In this document: in pieces, positions 46,563-56,885 of the stretch | Numbering within the stretch: the first letter of the stretch is position 1 | Layout: the number at the start of each line of letters is the position of its first letter | Origin: Oegoconia quadripuncta | Taxonomy: Eukaryota; Arthropoda; Insecta; Lepidoptera; Autostichidae | Direction of reading: 5' to 3' | DNA: 64,000 nucleotides | NCBI GenBank assembly: GCA_949316235.1 | Contig: OX438744.1 | Span: forward strand, 40,591,278-40,655,277 | Position numbers and translations under genes: made by a program | The notes under the pieces: model-generated | What the model was told of the DNA's origin: nothing | The model's input: only the letters and a program-made list of their open reading frames with translations | The model's database searches: none

Positions 46563-46670
46563 TTTAAGAAATACAATTTTATAATTTGGGAGCTGGTCGA
46601 AGTACACCAAGCATGTTTGTCATTCACAGAGTCACTAAATTTATAATAACTTAGTAACAAACAGAACTAA
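46563..46670 (-). pseudogene. LINE RT C-terminal end
   Basis: GGAGCTGGTCGAAGTACACC matches the antisense LINE end at 23320, and the MITE lies on the same side at about the same distance. Confidence 0.6.
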
Positions 46671-46988
46671 AACTGGCTCTATACTTCTTTAGTGTTTGTC
46701 TCTGAATATATTTCTTGCGACTCAATTACATAGTCGAGTCGCGCGTCTGCTCCGCTTCCGCAACCGTTACATAATCGCATTTACATCTATTTGTTAATTC
46801 AGTATCGGGCGGATCCGTCTTCGCGGGGATATCGACGATTTGTACCTCCCCCGTTCACCCCTCCCGTCTTACCTCGCGCCTCCTCTGCCATTCTGTGCTC
46901 CTGGTACTTTATACGGTTAGCAAACAAACATACAACCGTACCACGCACTAAACCCTCTTTTTTTATCATAACAAAAGTACAATAAATA
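46671..46988. other. Unassigned, partly GC-rich
   Basis: 46735-46920 is CpG-containing (CGAGTCGCGCGTCTGCTCCG). No ORF or splice frame convinces. Confidence 0.3.
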
Positions 46989-47105
46989 CATTATAAAACC
47001 TGCCAAGTGCGTGTCGGGTGTATATGGTTCCGTACATGCCCGTCACAATATGCGGCCTTATTTGTTGTTTGATAAATAATTTTCAACGGAAAGTATCGAC
47101 TATTA
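46989..47105. repeat. Dispersed repeat (as 5100-5225)
   Basis: GCCAAGTGCGTGTCGGGTGT, ATGGTTCCGTAC, GATAAATAATTTTCAACGGA. Confidence 0.6.
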
Positions 47106-47399
47106 CTCATTTGCAAAGCCTATTTGTTATGATAGTTTTCTTTTTTTTTTTCTGATCAGGAACAATGCTCATAGGCCGATGCCTTTTTCAGCGTCACTGT
47201 ATTTTTTTCTTTAACTTCAATAAATATACCTAATACAGCCTTGATTTTTTTCAAATATCCAAAACCAACTGAATAGCTGGCAGGGGAGGGGTACACTTGG
47301 TTCTAACAAAATTTATAAAACAAGAGTTACTAAAAACCTAACTAGAACCACCAACCTAATCACTTCGTTTAGAAGGTGACAAAGGTTCGGCCTGTGTTG
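47106..47399. other. Unassigned AT-rich sequence
   Basis: Nothing recognised. Confidence 0.4.
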
Positions 47400-47814
47400 G
47401 GAGAGTGAATTATGAAATTGAATATGAATGTCGATTGATGGAGACGAAGAGGAAACCCACGGGAAAGATGAATATATTGAATGAGGGATGAGTTTTGAAA
47501 GACAGAATCAGGAGTAGTGTAATTAGGGAGTTAATCAGTGTGAAAAAAGACGTAGTGACAAACATTGTAAAAGATATGCTGAGATGGTTTGGACATGTGG
47601 AGAAGAAGTATGAAAGAAGACTAACGAAAGAGATACACGAAGCGAATGTGGTGTGGTAGTGCTAGTAAGGAAAGACCACAGCAAACGTATCATGATCAAA
47701 TAAGGGACGTCTTAAAGAAAAGCTAAGTTAAGAGTACCCTAAACCGACGAGCATGTATAAACAACTTTATGAGAGTAAATGAAGCAAAAGATGTGTGTCA
47801 GGATCGTAGCATGT
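47400..47814 (+). pseudogene. LINE RT C-terminus (ATGT-tailed family), decayed
   Basis: TTGAAAGACAGAATCAGGAG, GCTGAGATGGTTTGGACATG and GACGTCTTAAAGAAAAGC match 14512-15020 with many changes. It stops where LINE-K begins. Confidence 0.7.
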
Positions 47815-48145
47815 TGAAGTCTTCTAATGAGGTAAGCGGACTCTCCCAATTGCGATGTTTGTGGTACGGTCGATGATGTGCAACATCTGCTGATGGAATG
47901 TGTGAAGAACCAGAGGGAAAGGGATGCTCTGGTGAGCAAATTGCAAATCAATCTTTTCGATATTGGCATTATTCATAGCATTTTAGCAGATTCACACTCA
48001 GAGGCGGCGAGATTGATTTGCAATTTAGTTGCACTTCCGGGTACCCCTCCGTAATTTTGTCCAGCTAAATAAATGTATACAAACTAGGGAGACAATGGGA
48101 CTGACATGTCTAAATGTCCCTAAACATAAATAAAGATTAAAAAAA
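47815..48145 (+). pseudogene. LINE-K 3' end
   Basis: Reads LPIAMFVVRSMM in one frame and CDVCGTVDDVQHLLMECVKN then [18 protein letters not shown] in the coding one, with C..C...H...C spacing, ending AAACATAAATAAAGATTAAA. Confidence 0.7.
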
Positions 48146-48224
48146 AAATTTTGAAGTCTGTAGTCTAGCTTATACAGGCATAACTTGATGATTAAAGAAA
48201 AACTTAGAAATCAGATTATAAAAT

Positions 48225-48485
48225 ATCAGACTATTTAGATGATAATCATCTCTCGACATAACCAGTTCGTTCGCACGCCGGGTTATTTAATTTATTTAAT
48301 TAATAATGAAATATTATTGTTCTATTTTGTAATATAAAAACCTGTTTTTAAAAGAGGAATCCCTCGCGTTACTTGCTTGTTCTTCTCAGGGGAAAATTGC
48401 CTTTTGAACAAGCAGTAGCTAAAAAAATGTAAAATCTGACTACCCCGTTTACCGACAAAATAAAGCATCTTTGACATTGATTTAA
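48225..48485 (+). mobile_element. LINE 3' UTR
   Basis: TATCAGACTATTTAGATGAT, CTTGCTTGTTCTTCTCAGGG, TTTTGAACAAGCAGTAGC and a GACAAAATAAAGCATC end. Confidence 0.7.
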
Positions 48486-48594
48486 GTAGGTACTTATTGT
48501 TCTTGCTGTTCATGTCAGCCGTTTACACAAAGTTACCAAGTCATTTAAGGGGCAATGGGCTTTTATAATAAGGTAATAAGGTAATTTTTTTATT

Positions 48595-48915
48595 TAAAGG
48601 TAAATAAGTTGAAAACCATCATAAAGCAGACATTATTTACCAAAGGCTACTATAAAATTTCTGACTATCTGAATCATGCATGCACATAGACCGCACGGCG
48701 ATATTCAGTCTAATTATACAATATAATATAATATAATTTAAAACAGTAACCCTTGAGTTTCTTGCTCCTTCTTCTCTAGGGAATCAGCTTTGTGAATGAG
48801 CAATAATAATGTCAAAAACTTTAATAATAAGATAAAAAATGTGACATTTTCAAGTGATAATTTTAATCCTACGAAATATTTTTTTTTTTGATTTTGTTTT
48901 TGATTTTTGATCTTA
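48595..48915 (+). pseudogene. LINE RT C-terminus and 3' UTR
   Basis: KLKTIIKQTLFTKGYYKISD then YLNH, a 3' UTR GAGTTTCTTGCTCCTTCTTC and a TTTTGATTTTGTTTTTGA tail at 48888-48910. Confidence 0.75.
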
Positions 48916-48918
48916 CAG

Positions 48919-49091
48919 GGACGTCGCCTCCTTCATTTTGGGGACTACTACTAGGCAGTTCATTTTGCAGATCCTACCATATGAGTACGTCGAGAGTCGG
49001 CCGATCTTTTTGTGGGTATTTGGTGGTTTGATTGTTTCCTTTTATTCCGACGCTCTTCTATTCCGTTTGAATATCATTAGGGTGTGATTGT
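48919..49091 (+). other. Coding-like stretch, unidentified
   Basis: After an acceptor-like GATCTTACAG a plus frame of about 56 codons reads DVASFILGTTTRQFILQILP, VESRPIFLWVFGGLIVSFYS then DALLFRLN. It has one hydrophobic segment and no repeat signature. No family recognised; it could be a single host exon. Confidence 0.2.
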
Positions 49092-49154
49092 ATCGGTGTT
49101 TGTTGAATATATTCACAGTAAATAGTTTTTTTTCGTTAAGAATTAAGAAGAATC

Positions 49155-49295
49155 GTTGGTAGAACATTTTAAATGTCCGCCTGGCCAGCTACCACCGTCT
49201 AAATCTGCCGCCAAACAGCAATGTTAATAGCGTTGTTGTGTTCCGGTTGTCAGAGATAACATAGCAGTGGTAACCCGTTGTGCATAAAAAATATA
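49155..49295 (+). mobile_element. SINE-B, partial
   Basis: TTTTAAATGTCCGCCTGGCC to GTTGTGCATAAAAAATA, head and part of the body missing. Confidence 0.75.
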
Positions 49296-49312
49296 CATAC
49301 ATTATAACTATA

Positions 49313-49801
49313 CAGGGTGATTTTTTCAAGTGAGTGTGCAAGGCCAGCTCCGAAACTATGAGGAAAAGCGACTGTGGTCTTTTTCCTTTTAATCGCGAAG
49401 AGATAATAAAAATTTGAAATTAGAACTTTCTTTAACTTTGCCGTATGTTAAACTTAAGTAATGGACTGTAAGTAACTGGGAAGTAATGACTTCCCATAAT
49501 TTGTTCCATATTAGTGACACTGTCGAATGGTACAATAATGCAGTGTTTTCTTTTTTTCAAAATAAACGGGATGGATTCGTGGCATGGTAAAAAAAGCGTT
49601 TGGTCTTGCCCAGAATAGCGTGCATGATAATGGACAAAAGTACATATGTGTCGGCAATTCGAGTATATAATAGGATCCCGCTTGAAATTAAAGGTATAAA
49701 GGAGTCTTAATTAAAAGAAACTTTAAAGATTTGGCTGGTAAATAACGCATACTCATAGTTTCGAATTTGGCCATGCACGGCCACTTGAAAAGTTCACCCT
49801 G
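49313..49801. mobile_element. TIR element carrying a LINE RT tail
   Basis: 489 bp with imperfect ends of about 50 bp (CAGGGTGATTTTTTCAAGTG at the left, the inverse CAGGGTGAACTTTTCAAGTG at the right) and TA on both sides. Bases about 49600-49752 read SAIRVYNRIPLEIKGIKE, stop, LKETLKIWLVNNAY, the C-terminus of a CR1/Jockey-type RT. Confidence 0.75.
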
Positions 49802-49835
49802 TATATTCTAAATTTCGAACAATTAGACCTAAAGA

Positions 49836-50045
49836 TTAAAAGCTAAATATCTTTAGAAATGCTTAACCGATTTCCATCAAACATAGCTAAGAACATGTCC
49901 CCTCGTTTAGCATTTAAGACGGCTTATTCCGTCCCGTGACGTCATTGATTAATATTTCTGTTTAAAAACAGCATAAATCAAAAATATTGCCCTGACCCCT
50001 GCACTCGAAGTTTGTGTGTGTGTATGTATGTATGTGTATATGTGT
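49836..50045. repeat. Inverted-repeat family fragment
   Basis: AAAAGCTAAATATCTTTAGA and CCTCGTTTAGCATTTAAGAC, then a TGTGTATGTATGTATGTG microsatellite at about 50015-50050. Confidence 0.5.
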
Positions 50046-50049
50046 GTAT

Positions 50050-50325
50050 GTAAAATAATATCCTTGGACATACACACAATGCCATCTAGTTCCACATTAA
50101 GCAACTATACATAGGCTTGTGTTGTGGATACCAGATCGTTGATATACTACATAAAGTACATTTTTTATTGTAAATAAATACTTATTATAAATGAAAACGT
50201 CCATAACTCGGGTACACATGTCCGTATTCATCACACAAATATATGCCCCTAGCGGGATTCGACCCCGCGACCTTTTGGTATAGTGGTCAGAGTTTCTAAC
50301 CACTACACCAAGCAGGTTGTTGATG
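50050..50325 (-). mobile_element. SINE-C, full length
   Basis: AATATCCTTGGACATACACA to GGGATTCGACCCCGCGACCT and ACTACACCAAGCAGGTTG. Confidence 0.85.
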
Positions 50326-50489
50326 TATGTATGTTTGTTACCTCTTCACGTCTAGACGGCTGGACGGATTTCGATGAAATTTGGCTGGTAAACAGATTAG
50401 GACCTGGATTGACTTATAGGCAAATTATTTTGCTGAACCGGATTTGATGAAACTTCCACGCGGACGAAGTCGCGGGTGGAAAGCTAGTT
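50318..50489 (+). mobile_element. Helitron-like element
   Basis: ATGTATGTTTGTTACCTCTT to GACGAAGTCGCGGGTGGAAA, ending CTAG (50484-50487) next to a GC hairpin. Confidence 0.6.
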
Positions 50490-50745
50490 ATTGATAAAAG
50501 CGGCCACAGTTTTTTATAATCACGAATTATGGAAAGTAACCGTTTTCAAAGCTATTCAGCTATTACTTATTTTGTTTAGGTCCGAGCGATTTTTTTGATT
50601 TATTCTGTATTTAAAAAGAAATCTAATTTATCCAATGGACGGGATAAACCCTCTTAATATAAATAAAAACCGCACTGCGATATCCACGTATTAATGAGAT
50701 ACGTCCGGACAAAGATTGAACACATACTCTTTCATTTATTATCTA
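50490..50745. repeat. Inverted-repeat family fragment
   Basis: GGACGGGATAAACCCTCTTA and AATGAGATACGTCCGGACAA, the same motifs as the 3555-4820 element. Confidence 0.5.
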
Positions 50746-50764
50746 TGGCTGTTTCATTGTTTTT

Positions 50765-50870
50765 CTTTATTAAGTGAAGCTGAGGCTAAAGATGGAAACG
50801 CCTCCATTCAGAACCCCCAGATTATTTGGGAGATTGGCTATCTTATCTCAAACAGCGGGAACACAATATA
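50765..50870 (-). mobile_element. SINE-B fragment
   Basis: TTAAGTGAAGCTGAGGCT to GGCTATCTTATCTCAAAC, about 100 bases. Confidence 0.65.
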
Positions 50871-51528
50871 CGGCTAAATTAAAAGCCTCCTCCATTTGAA
50901 GTCGATTAAAATTATGTTCCAAAAATCACGAGCCACTTAATTATCGCTTATCTCAACACTGTCTCATACACATCATCCCTTCCTAAAGTGGGGGGGAAGT
51001 GTCCCAATGTCTAATTTCCCCCCTCAGTCGACTTGTTTGGGAAATCGCTAACGAGTGGCAATAACTGAACGGATATTAAACCCGGTCGTACTATAAACCA
51101 GTGGGAAGACGAATTTCGATGTACATCGATGGTTGCCTGTGGAAGGAACGGCGGGGATTGAATCGGGGGAGCAATGGAGTGAGTCGTGTGATGAAGAATC
51201 AAATGAGTGTCGGGAATTTGATTGAAAATTCACAGGGTTGTTTCACGTCCGTTCTGTACTGGGTGTTATGTGGAAACGCGTTTGGAAGTTTGTTGAAATT
51301 ACTAGCTGGTATATCATCAACAACCTTACACGAGTTCCCTTAAACATTAATTTTATTGCTCGAAGACTTTACTCGATTGCCCATGAGATTTTAAAACAAT
51401 AGGTACATATAATTATTTAAAGCTATATGTTTTTATTTTCAAGCCTACCATTTTTGAAACAATAGTTCAACTTGTAGGTTGAAAATGTTAAAAACAAATT
51501 TTATCCTGAGTGTGACCATTTTTCGAAT
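50871..51528. other. Unassigned sequence
   Basis: 51040-51240 is moderately GC-rich with open frames on both strands, but none is convincing. Confidence 0.35.
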
Positions 51529-51925
51529 TGGACATAATGCGAATGGGACCAAATGCGAACGGGACGGAATGCGAATGGGACGGAATGCGAATGGGACGGA
51601 ATGCGAATGGGACGGAATGCGAATGGGACGGAATGCGAATGGGACCAAATGCGAACGGGACGGAATGCGAATGGGACCAAATGCGAATGGGACGGAATGC
51701 GAATGGGACGGAATGCGAATGGGACCAAATGCGAACGGGACGGAATGCGAATGGGACCAAATGCGAATGGGACGGAATGCGAATGGGACGGAATGCGAAT
51801 GGGACGGAATGCGAATGGGACGGAATGCGAATGGGACGGAATGCGAATGGGACGGAATGCGAATGGGAACAAATGCGAATGGGACCATTTTTGAATTCGT
51901 GACGAAATGCGAATGGGACGGTATG
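51529..51925 (+). repeat. 16-bp minisatellite
   Basis: About 24 copies of AATGCGAATGGGACGG, with two recurrent variants (ACCA for ACGG, and GAACGGG for GAATGGG). It is open in several frames on both strands because 16 is not a multiple of three and the unit has no stop; those ORFs are artefacts. Confidence 0.95.
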
Positions 51926-52021
51926 CGTCAAACCCGAGACATATGTATCGCAAGCTCTATAGTTTGTCACATCGATGCATCAAAATCCCTAAAAACCATA
52001 TGCTCAAACGGTCAATAGCGA

Positions 52022-52200
52022 GAAAGAGTACGACATTGGAACATTCAAGAAACGAGCCTACACCTTCCTCAAAGGCCGGCAACGCATCTGTGACCCTTTT
52101 GGTGTTGCGGGTGCCCATGGGCGGCGGTGATTGCTTTCAATCAGGTGACCCGCATGCTCGTTTGCCGCCCTTCTCATATATAAAAAAGAAAGAAAAAAAA
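52022..52200 (+). mobile_element. LINE-E 3' end
   Basis: GAGTACGACATTGGAACATT to CTTCTCATATATAAAAAAGA, nearly identical to the copies at 8580 and 41805. Confidence 0.8.
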
Positions 52201-52599
52201 ACCTTATTTGACACTATTATACTGTGGTGCCAAAAAGACATGGTAACGACGCTGGTATTCTGTGGACACCGGAGTACGGGGATTGAAGAGTATACAATTA
52301 GTAATAATAATTTGAAAACAAATTAAATTCACTCGCACAATCACACATAAGTACGGATAAGTGCCAGCGTACGGGATAGTCAAACTCTTGACGTTTTTAA
52401 AGCTAGAGTTAAAGAGCACTATCTTGAGGTCTCACGTCAAGTCAGTTAATCCGTTATTTACAATATTTAAATTTTACTTGTCATCTTGCTGTACAGGTTA
52501 TAAATTTATTATAGGAATTTTTGTATTATGTGTATGGTTTATGTATATTATTTATGTATAATATTATATTATATGTATTTATATATAATGTTGTATGTA
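52201..52599. other. Unassigned, LINE-like AT-rich sequence
   Basis: 52215-52300 (GACGCTGGTATTCTGTGG) resembles antisense of the CAGAATACCAGCG LINE motif; the rest is probably LINE 3' UTR. Confidence 0.4.
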
Positions 52600-52868
52600 T
52601 GTATTTGTGTATTTATGTTGGGTAATTTTTCGTTTAATGTATTATGTTGGTTTTATTCTTTTATATGATATTTTTAAAATTTTTTGTTTCTTCTGTTTCG
52701 TGTACACTTTATGTCTACCGTTTATATAAAATTTCGCTCTCACGGGTGTGCTGGAAGAGATCTCTCATAGAGATAAGTTCGCCCTTTGTACAAATTTCTA
52801 AAATATTTGTTAATGACCATTTCTTTGTGTGTGTGTACAATAAAGTGTTAAATAAATAAAATAAATAA
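52600..52868 (+). mobile_element. LINE-I 3' end
   Basis: TTATGTTGGGTAATTTTTCG to CAATAAAGTGTTAAATAAAT. Matches 63655-63900 (minus) closely, apart from a short deletion there. Confidence 0.75.
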
Positions 52869-53032
52869 ATAAGTATTGAAATACCTACTTACCTACCTAT
52901 GATACCTTCTCGTGTCTAGCTTTTTATGGTTTATCACTTGTAGTTGTTTTTGAGTTATTTTAGATATACAGTTTTTTCTTTTTGTTTGCTTTTGGTGAAT
53001 GTTTAAATTTATTCATAGAGTAATAATAATTA
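52869..53032. other. Unassigned spacer
   Basis: Nothing recognised. Confidence 0.4.
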
Positions 53033-53125
53033 ATTCCTTGGTGGCAGCAACTACTCTACTTGGGGGGGGGACTGAAAATCGGCAAATCTGCTGAGTCCCT
53101 ACCTTTTCATCACAGTTTGACCTAA
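53033..53125 (+). mobile_element. Foldback-arm fragment
   Basis: GCAACTACTCT, a nine-G run, ACTGAAAATCGGCAAATCTG and TGAGTCCCTACC, matching the arms of the 16782-17829 element. Confidence 0.7.
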
Positions 53126-53139
53126 TTTATAATTTAATT

Positions 53140-53462
53140 ACTTTTTTTTTTTTTTTTTTTTTTTTTTATATGAGAGGGCGGCAAACGAGCATGCGGGTCA
53201 CCTGATGGAAAGCAATCACCGCCGCCCATGGACACCCGCAACACCAAAAGGGTCACAGATGCGTTGCCGGCCTTTGAGGAAGGTGTCCACCCCAGAATAA
53301 GTAGGGCAGCCTGAGCGATGAGGGATTCTCCAGCACTAATAGTGCTGGTACCCTCCTGGGGTACTAACTCTTTAAATACCGCTACCAGTCTGGAGAGAGA
53401 CTGGAAGGTGGGCCTTCGGCGCCCTCGCTCACCGGACGAAGCGCAGTGGCAAAATGCCACTA
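53140..53462 (-). mobile_element. LINE-E end fused to another repeat
   Basis: The LINE-E 3' end (T-run, ATATGAGAGGGCGGCAAACG) to about 53288, then an unrelated repeated segment (TTCGGCGCCCTCGCTCACCG). An open minus frame spans both but reads through the LINE tail, so it is not called. Confidence 0.65.
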
Positions 53463-53699
53463 CTCAGACGTCGGTCTTCTACTTGTTAAACATTTATTAA
53501 CAACACAAAAAAAATATTACTAAGTTCGTCAATTCGATGCTTCTTGCTGTAGATCAATAGAGCACATGGTTTGTCGATGTGGCTAGCTATCGTCCTCACT
53601 ATCCATAGGTCTACAATCGAGTAAACGTCTTCAAGCAATTAATAAATAAGTTTCAGATGTACATAACAATTAGGAAATTATTTGTGCTAACCCACTTAA
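53463..53699. other. Unassigned sequence
   Basis: Nothing recognised. Confidence 0.4.
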
Positions 53700-53840
53700 T
53701 TACTCGTATTGAATTCCGTCATAATAGGTTTGCGTGGAAGAGATCGCTGTTAGCGATAAGGCCGCCTAATTTGTAGTTTCTATAAGATATTTGAATGTAC
53801 CTTCCTTATTTAAACAATAAAGCGTATTTGATTGATTGGA
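53700..53840 (+). mobile_element. LINE-I 3' end
   Basis: TAGGTTTGCGTGGAAGAGAT, GCGATAAGGCCGCC, AACAATAAAGCGTATTTGAT. Confidence 0.7.
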
Positions 53841-54175
53841 ACAAAATAAAAATAAAAATATTTTATTTCAGCCAAATACGGTCCATATGTGTTAGTACAA
53901 ATTTTACATACTGACTATGTTAATATTATACCTAATTTTACAAAATTAATTAATTTAAAATGAATTATCTGAGACTTGACTCATCCTCTGCCCGCAAGCT
54001 CATTGAGACCTCAGAACATGAAGTTCGACGAACCTGCCGATCAGAAGAGAGTCCTATCTGTCTCCCACCATCCCTAAAACTATTAGAGCTCCCGCGCACT
54101 CTCCGTACCGTTGAGGCAATCTTTTTGCGCATCAAAGCATAGAAATCATCCACGATGGCATCGACAAACATAATT
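53841..54175. other. Unassigned, weakly coding-like
   Basis: Open frames on both strands at 53960-54171 with no recognised family; the minus frame reads VRRVRGSSNSFRDGGRQIGL. Confidence 0.2.
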
Positions 54176-54177
54176 CA

Positions 54178-54425
54178 TGTTTTTTTTTTATTTATGCACA
54201 ACGGGTTGTTATTTGACCTCAATCACACCTGTTAAGTGAAGATGAGGTCGACGGTGGAAGCGTACTCACCCGGAAACCTCAACACATTTGGAGGACTGGC
54301 TGTCTTATCTCTGACAACCGGAACACAACAATGCTACTTAACATTGCTGTTTGGCGGCAGACTTAGAAAAGATGGTGGTAACTAGCCAGGAGAACATATA
54401 CAATGCCCTACCACCAACCTAGTAC
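54178..54425 (-). mobile_element. SINE-B, head missing
   Basis: ATGCACAACGGGTTGTTATT to CCCTACCACCAACC. It lies just past the stop of the putative exon at 54451-54521. Confidence 0.8.
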
Positions 54426-54450
54426 ACAGGGGGGCGGCGGGAGGGGGGAG

Positions 54451-54521
54451 TCATAACGCGCCCGCGCACGCGCACAGCCAGCACAGCGCCGTCAGGGTGA
54501 AGCTGGCGCAGACTGATGCAG
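54451..54521 (-). CDS. Putative terminal exon of a host gene
   Basis: An excellent acceptor TCCCTTCTCCTCCACAG precedes 54521 on the minus strand. Two bases, then ASVCASFTLTALCWLCACAG and AL, then stop TGA at 54451. The segment is hydrophobic, as in a last membrane helix, and strongly GC-rich in an AT-rich setting. SINE-B copies flank it on both sides. No upstream exon or family was identified, so the gene is unknown and the frame is a choice among three. Confidence 0.3.
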
Positions 54522-54559
54522 CTGTGGAGGAGAAGGGAAACATTAGTCTTTACCTAGTT

Positions 54560-54765
54560 CCTTTTTATGCACAACGCATCAGCATTTCACCTCAATCACA
54601 CCTGATGTTAAGTGAAGATAAGGTCGAAGGTGGAAGCGTACTAACCCGGAAACCCCAACACATTTGGAGGACTGGCTTTCTTATCTCTGACAACCGGAAC
54701 ACACCAATGCTATTAACACTGCTTGGCGGCAGATTTAAATCAGATGGTGGTAGCTAGCCAGCCGT
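54560..54765 (-). mobile_element. SINE-B, head missing
   Basis: TATGCACAACGCATCAGCAT to ATGGTGGTAGCTAGCCAG. Confidence 0.8.
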
Positions 54766-54769
54766 GGTT

Positions 54770-54985
54770 GATCAAACGGCTTTAGATTTCAACTCGCATA
54801 CACGTCCCCTTTGTTGGGGCACAGCCTTCTCTCACTGGTAGAGCGTATATGAGCCATAATCCACCACGTGGGCCCAGTGCTGTGAGGTGGATTTGTGTCA
54901 CACTTGTGGCCACCTGACAGTCAGTGTTTTAAGCCACCCCTGTAGGCTTGGCTTATCGACTGCCTGCAATTAAAAACAACCGGGG
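54770..54985 (+). repeat. Dispersed repeat, unnamed
   Basis: TTGTTGGGGCACAGCCTTCT, ATAATCCACCACGTGGGCCC and TAGGCTTGGCTTATCGACTG are phrases recalled as common in lepidopteran sequence; no second copy is in the window. Confidence 0.35.
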
Positions 54986-55635
54986 CCGACTATTTAACGT
55001 AGCCTCGAAAGCACGGAAACACTCGTATTTTAATTGCCACTAGTGGTGAACCATCCAAAGACTGACCGCGCCAGACATTCCTTTACTTCGCTAATCGAAA
55101 ACGAATAGCGAATGAGCCTACGCTATACTTAGGTGATCTTTGTATTTTTTATTTATTGGTTTAGAATGCGGTTTTTAAACCAGAATATACATATAGCAGT
55201 AATACAGGTGTGAGTGTGGCTGAACTTCCCAATCAGCTGTCCTTACCGCAGCATCCAAACCGCAGCATCCAAACCGCAGCGTCCAAAAGCGCATTCCACC
55301 CCCGTATGTTGCTGTAAAACGTAATAAATCGAGGAGCCCGTCGCGTCACGCGCGTCTTAATGGATCGTAGCATCTGGCGGGAACGATTGCAAATTTTTAT
55401 TTACTGCCGAGAGGGGGAGGGGCTGGCATACTAATGATTATCATTAACTGGATACCACAGTGCGCTAGCCGGCAGTAAGTCAACTAATCCAACCTCTGTC
55501 ATTTCTGCCGCCAAACATTTGTTAGGTTTTATTTATTTCATCGTTATCCGGTGGCAATAACGTTATTTCGCGTTCGTTATTATTGTGAGCATGTTAAAAC
55601 TTTGTACTGGTAACACAGAGATTGGAGGGAGTGGA
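54986..55635. other. Unassigned, partly GC-rich
   Basis: Includes three near-copies of ACCGCAGCATCCAA at about 55246-55287. No gene recognised. Confidence 0.4.
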
Positions 55636-55636
55636 G

Positions 55637-55803
55637 CATGCGTCCGTTGGTCGAGTTGATCGGCAGACGACACGTCCGTTGGTCGAATTGATCGCCAGAC
55701 GGCACGTCCGTTGGTCGAGTTGATCGGCAGACGACACGTCCGTTGGTCGAATTGATCGCCAGACGGCACGTCCGTTGGTCGAGTTGATCGGCAGACGGCA
55801 GTC
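55637..55803 (+). repeat. 32-bp minisatellite, alternating variants
   Basis: Five copies of a 32-bp unit CACGTCCGTTGGTCGA..., in which two variants alternate (GAGTTGATCGGCAG and GAATTGATCGCCAG), i.e. a 64-bp higher-order unit. Confidence 0.95.
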
Positions 55804-56149
55804 TGAGAATGGATATCCGACGAAGCAGTCGTGATCATTGGAGTACTATGAATGTCGTGATAATTTTGATATACCTAGAGTAAATGTGATTTAAGTGATA
55901 ATTAGTGAGATAATATATTTTTTTTTTTTGCATTTTATTTATTTACATAGAATCAACATCATTATACAAATTCTTATTCAGAAAACTAATACCAAACTAA
56001 TGCCAATTAAAGATTCTTATTTTGTTACTGGCAACAGTTACATTAACATTGAATGGGTAATGTTTTAATTAAATTACAATAAAATTCGTACTAATACATT
56101 ATTAATTATAATATTATTATATAAATATAAATGAAAACAAATAATATAA
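55804..56149. other. Unassigned AT-rich sequence
   Basis: Nothing recognised. Confidence 0.4.
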
Positions 56150-56266
56150 TAAATTTCATTCCCATTCACAACGCTATCTAGTACCGCACTAAGCAACTAG
56201 GCTTGTGTTATGGATTCAGATGATTGATAAACTATACAAATACATTTTTTTTGTAAATAAATACAT
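56150..56266 (-). mobile_element. SINE-C 3' fragment
   Basis: ACAACGCTATCTAGTACCGC to GATTGATAAACTATACAAAT. Confidence 0.65.
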
Positions 56267-56267
56267 A

Positions 56268-56520
56268 CATGTACATGTTAAGTACTCGATTTGATTGATG
56301 GTAGGGCATTTTAAATGTCTGCCTGGCTTGCTACTACCCTCTTATCTAAATCTGCCGCCAAACAGCAATGTTAATAGCATTGTTGTGTTCAGGTTGTCAG
56401 AGTTATGATAGGCAGTTCCCCAAATAAGATGGGGTTGCCTGGTGAGTACGCTTCCACCTTCGGTATCATCTTCACTTAACATCAGGTGTGATTGAAGTCA
56501 AATGCTAACCTCGTAAAAAA
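56268..56520 (+). mobile_element. SINE-B, head missing
   Basis: TACATGTTAAGTACTCGATT to GCTAACCTCGTAAAAAAAG. Confidence 0.8.
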
Positions 56521-56725
56521 AGACATGTTTATTTAATCTAACTTACTGCTGCTTTATGATATTGCTACAATACGCTGCTGTGGACAAGGATGGGGGGCGG
56601 GGGGTGACAAATGGACAACGGCAGGTGGGTGCTTTTTCCTTTTCCTGAAAAAAAATAGCGGCTGAAGTGTTATCTCATTTAGAGGACAATCCGACCAGTT
56701 ATAAAAGTCAACTTTCCTCTGCACT
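56521..56725. other. Unassigned spacer
   Basis: Nothing recognised. Confidence 0.4.
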
Positions 56726-56727
56726 TT

Positions 56728-56885
56728 TACAATACAATACAATACAAATACGCTTTATTGCACAAAAGGAGAACATACATTTTACAAAGCACAATACTGA
56801 AAGGAGTACAATTAGGCGGCCTTATCACTAAGAGCGATCTCTTCCACGCAACCTTTATGTATTGGAGTTTAACTTTATAGAACAG
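56728..56885 (-). mobile_element. LINE-I 3' end
   Basis: Tail (CAATA)n, then ACGCTTTATTGCACAAAAGG and GGCGGCCTTATCACTAAGAG. Confidence 0.75.

Noticed and set aside
51445..52018. Six overlapping ORFs of 110-180 codons on both strands
   Set aside because: All are translations of the 16-bp minisatellite.
53134..53460. 108-codon minus ORF
   Set aside because: Reads into the LINE-E 3' end and its poly(A), encoding a lysine run.
54770..54985. Host gene
   Set aside because: Phrases resemble a common lepidopteran dispersed repeat and no frame is supported.
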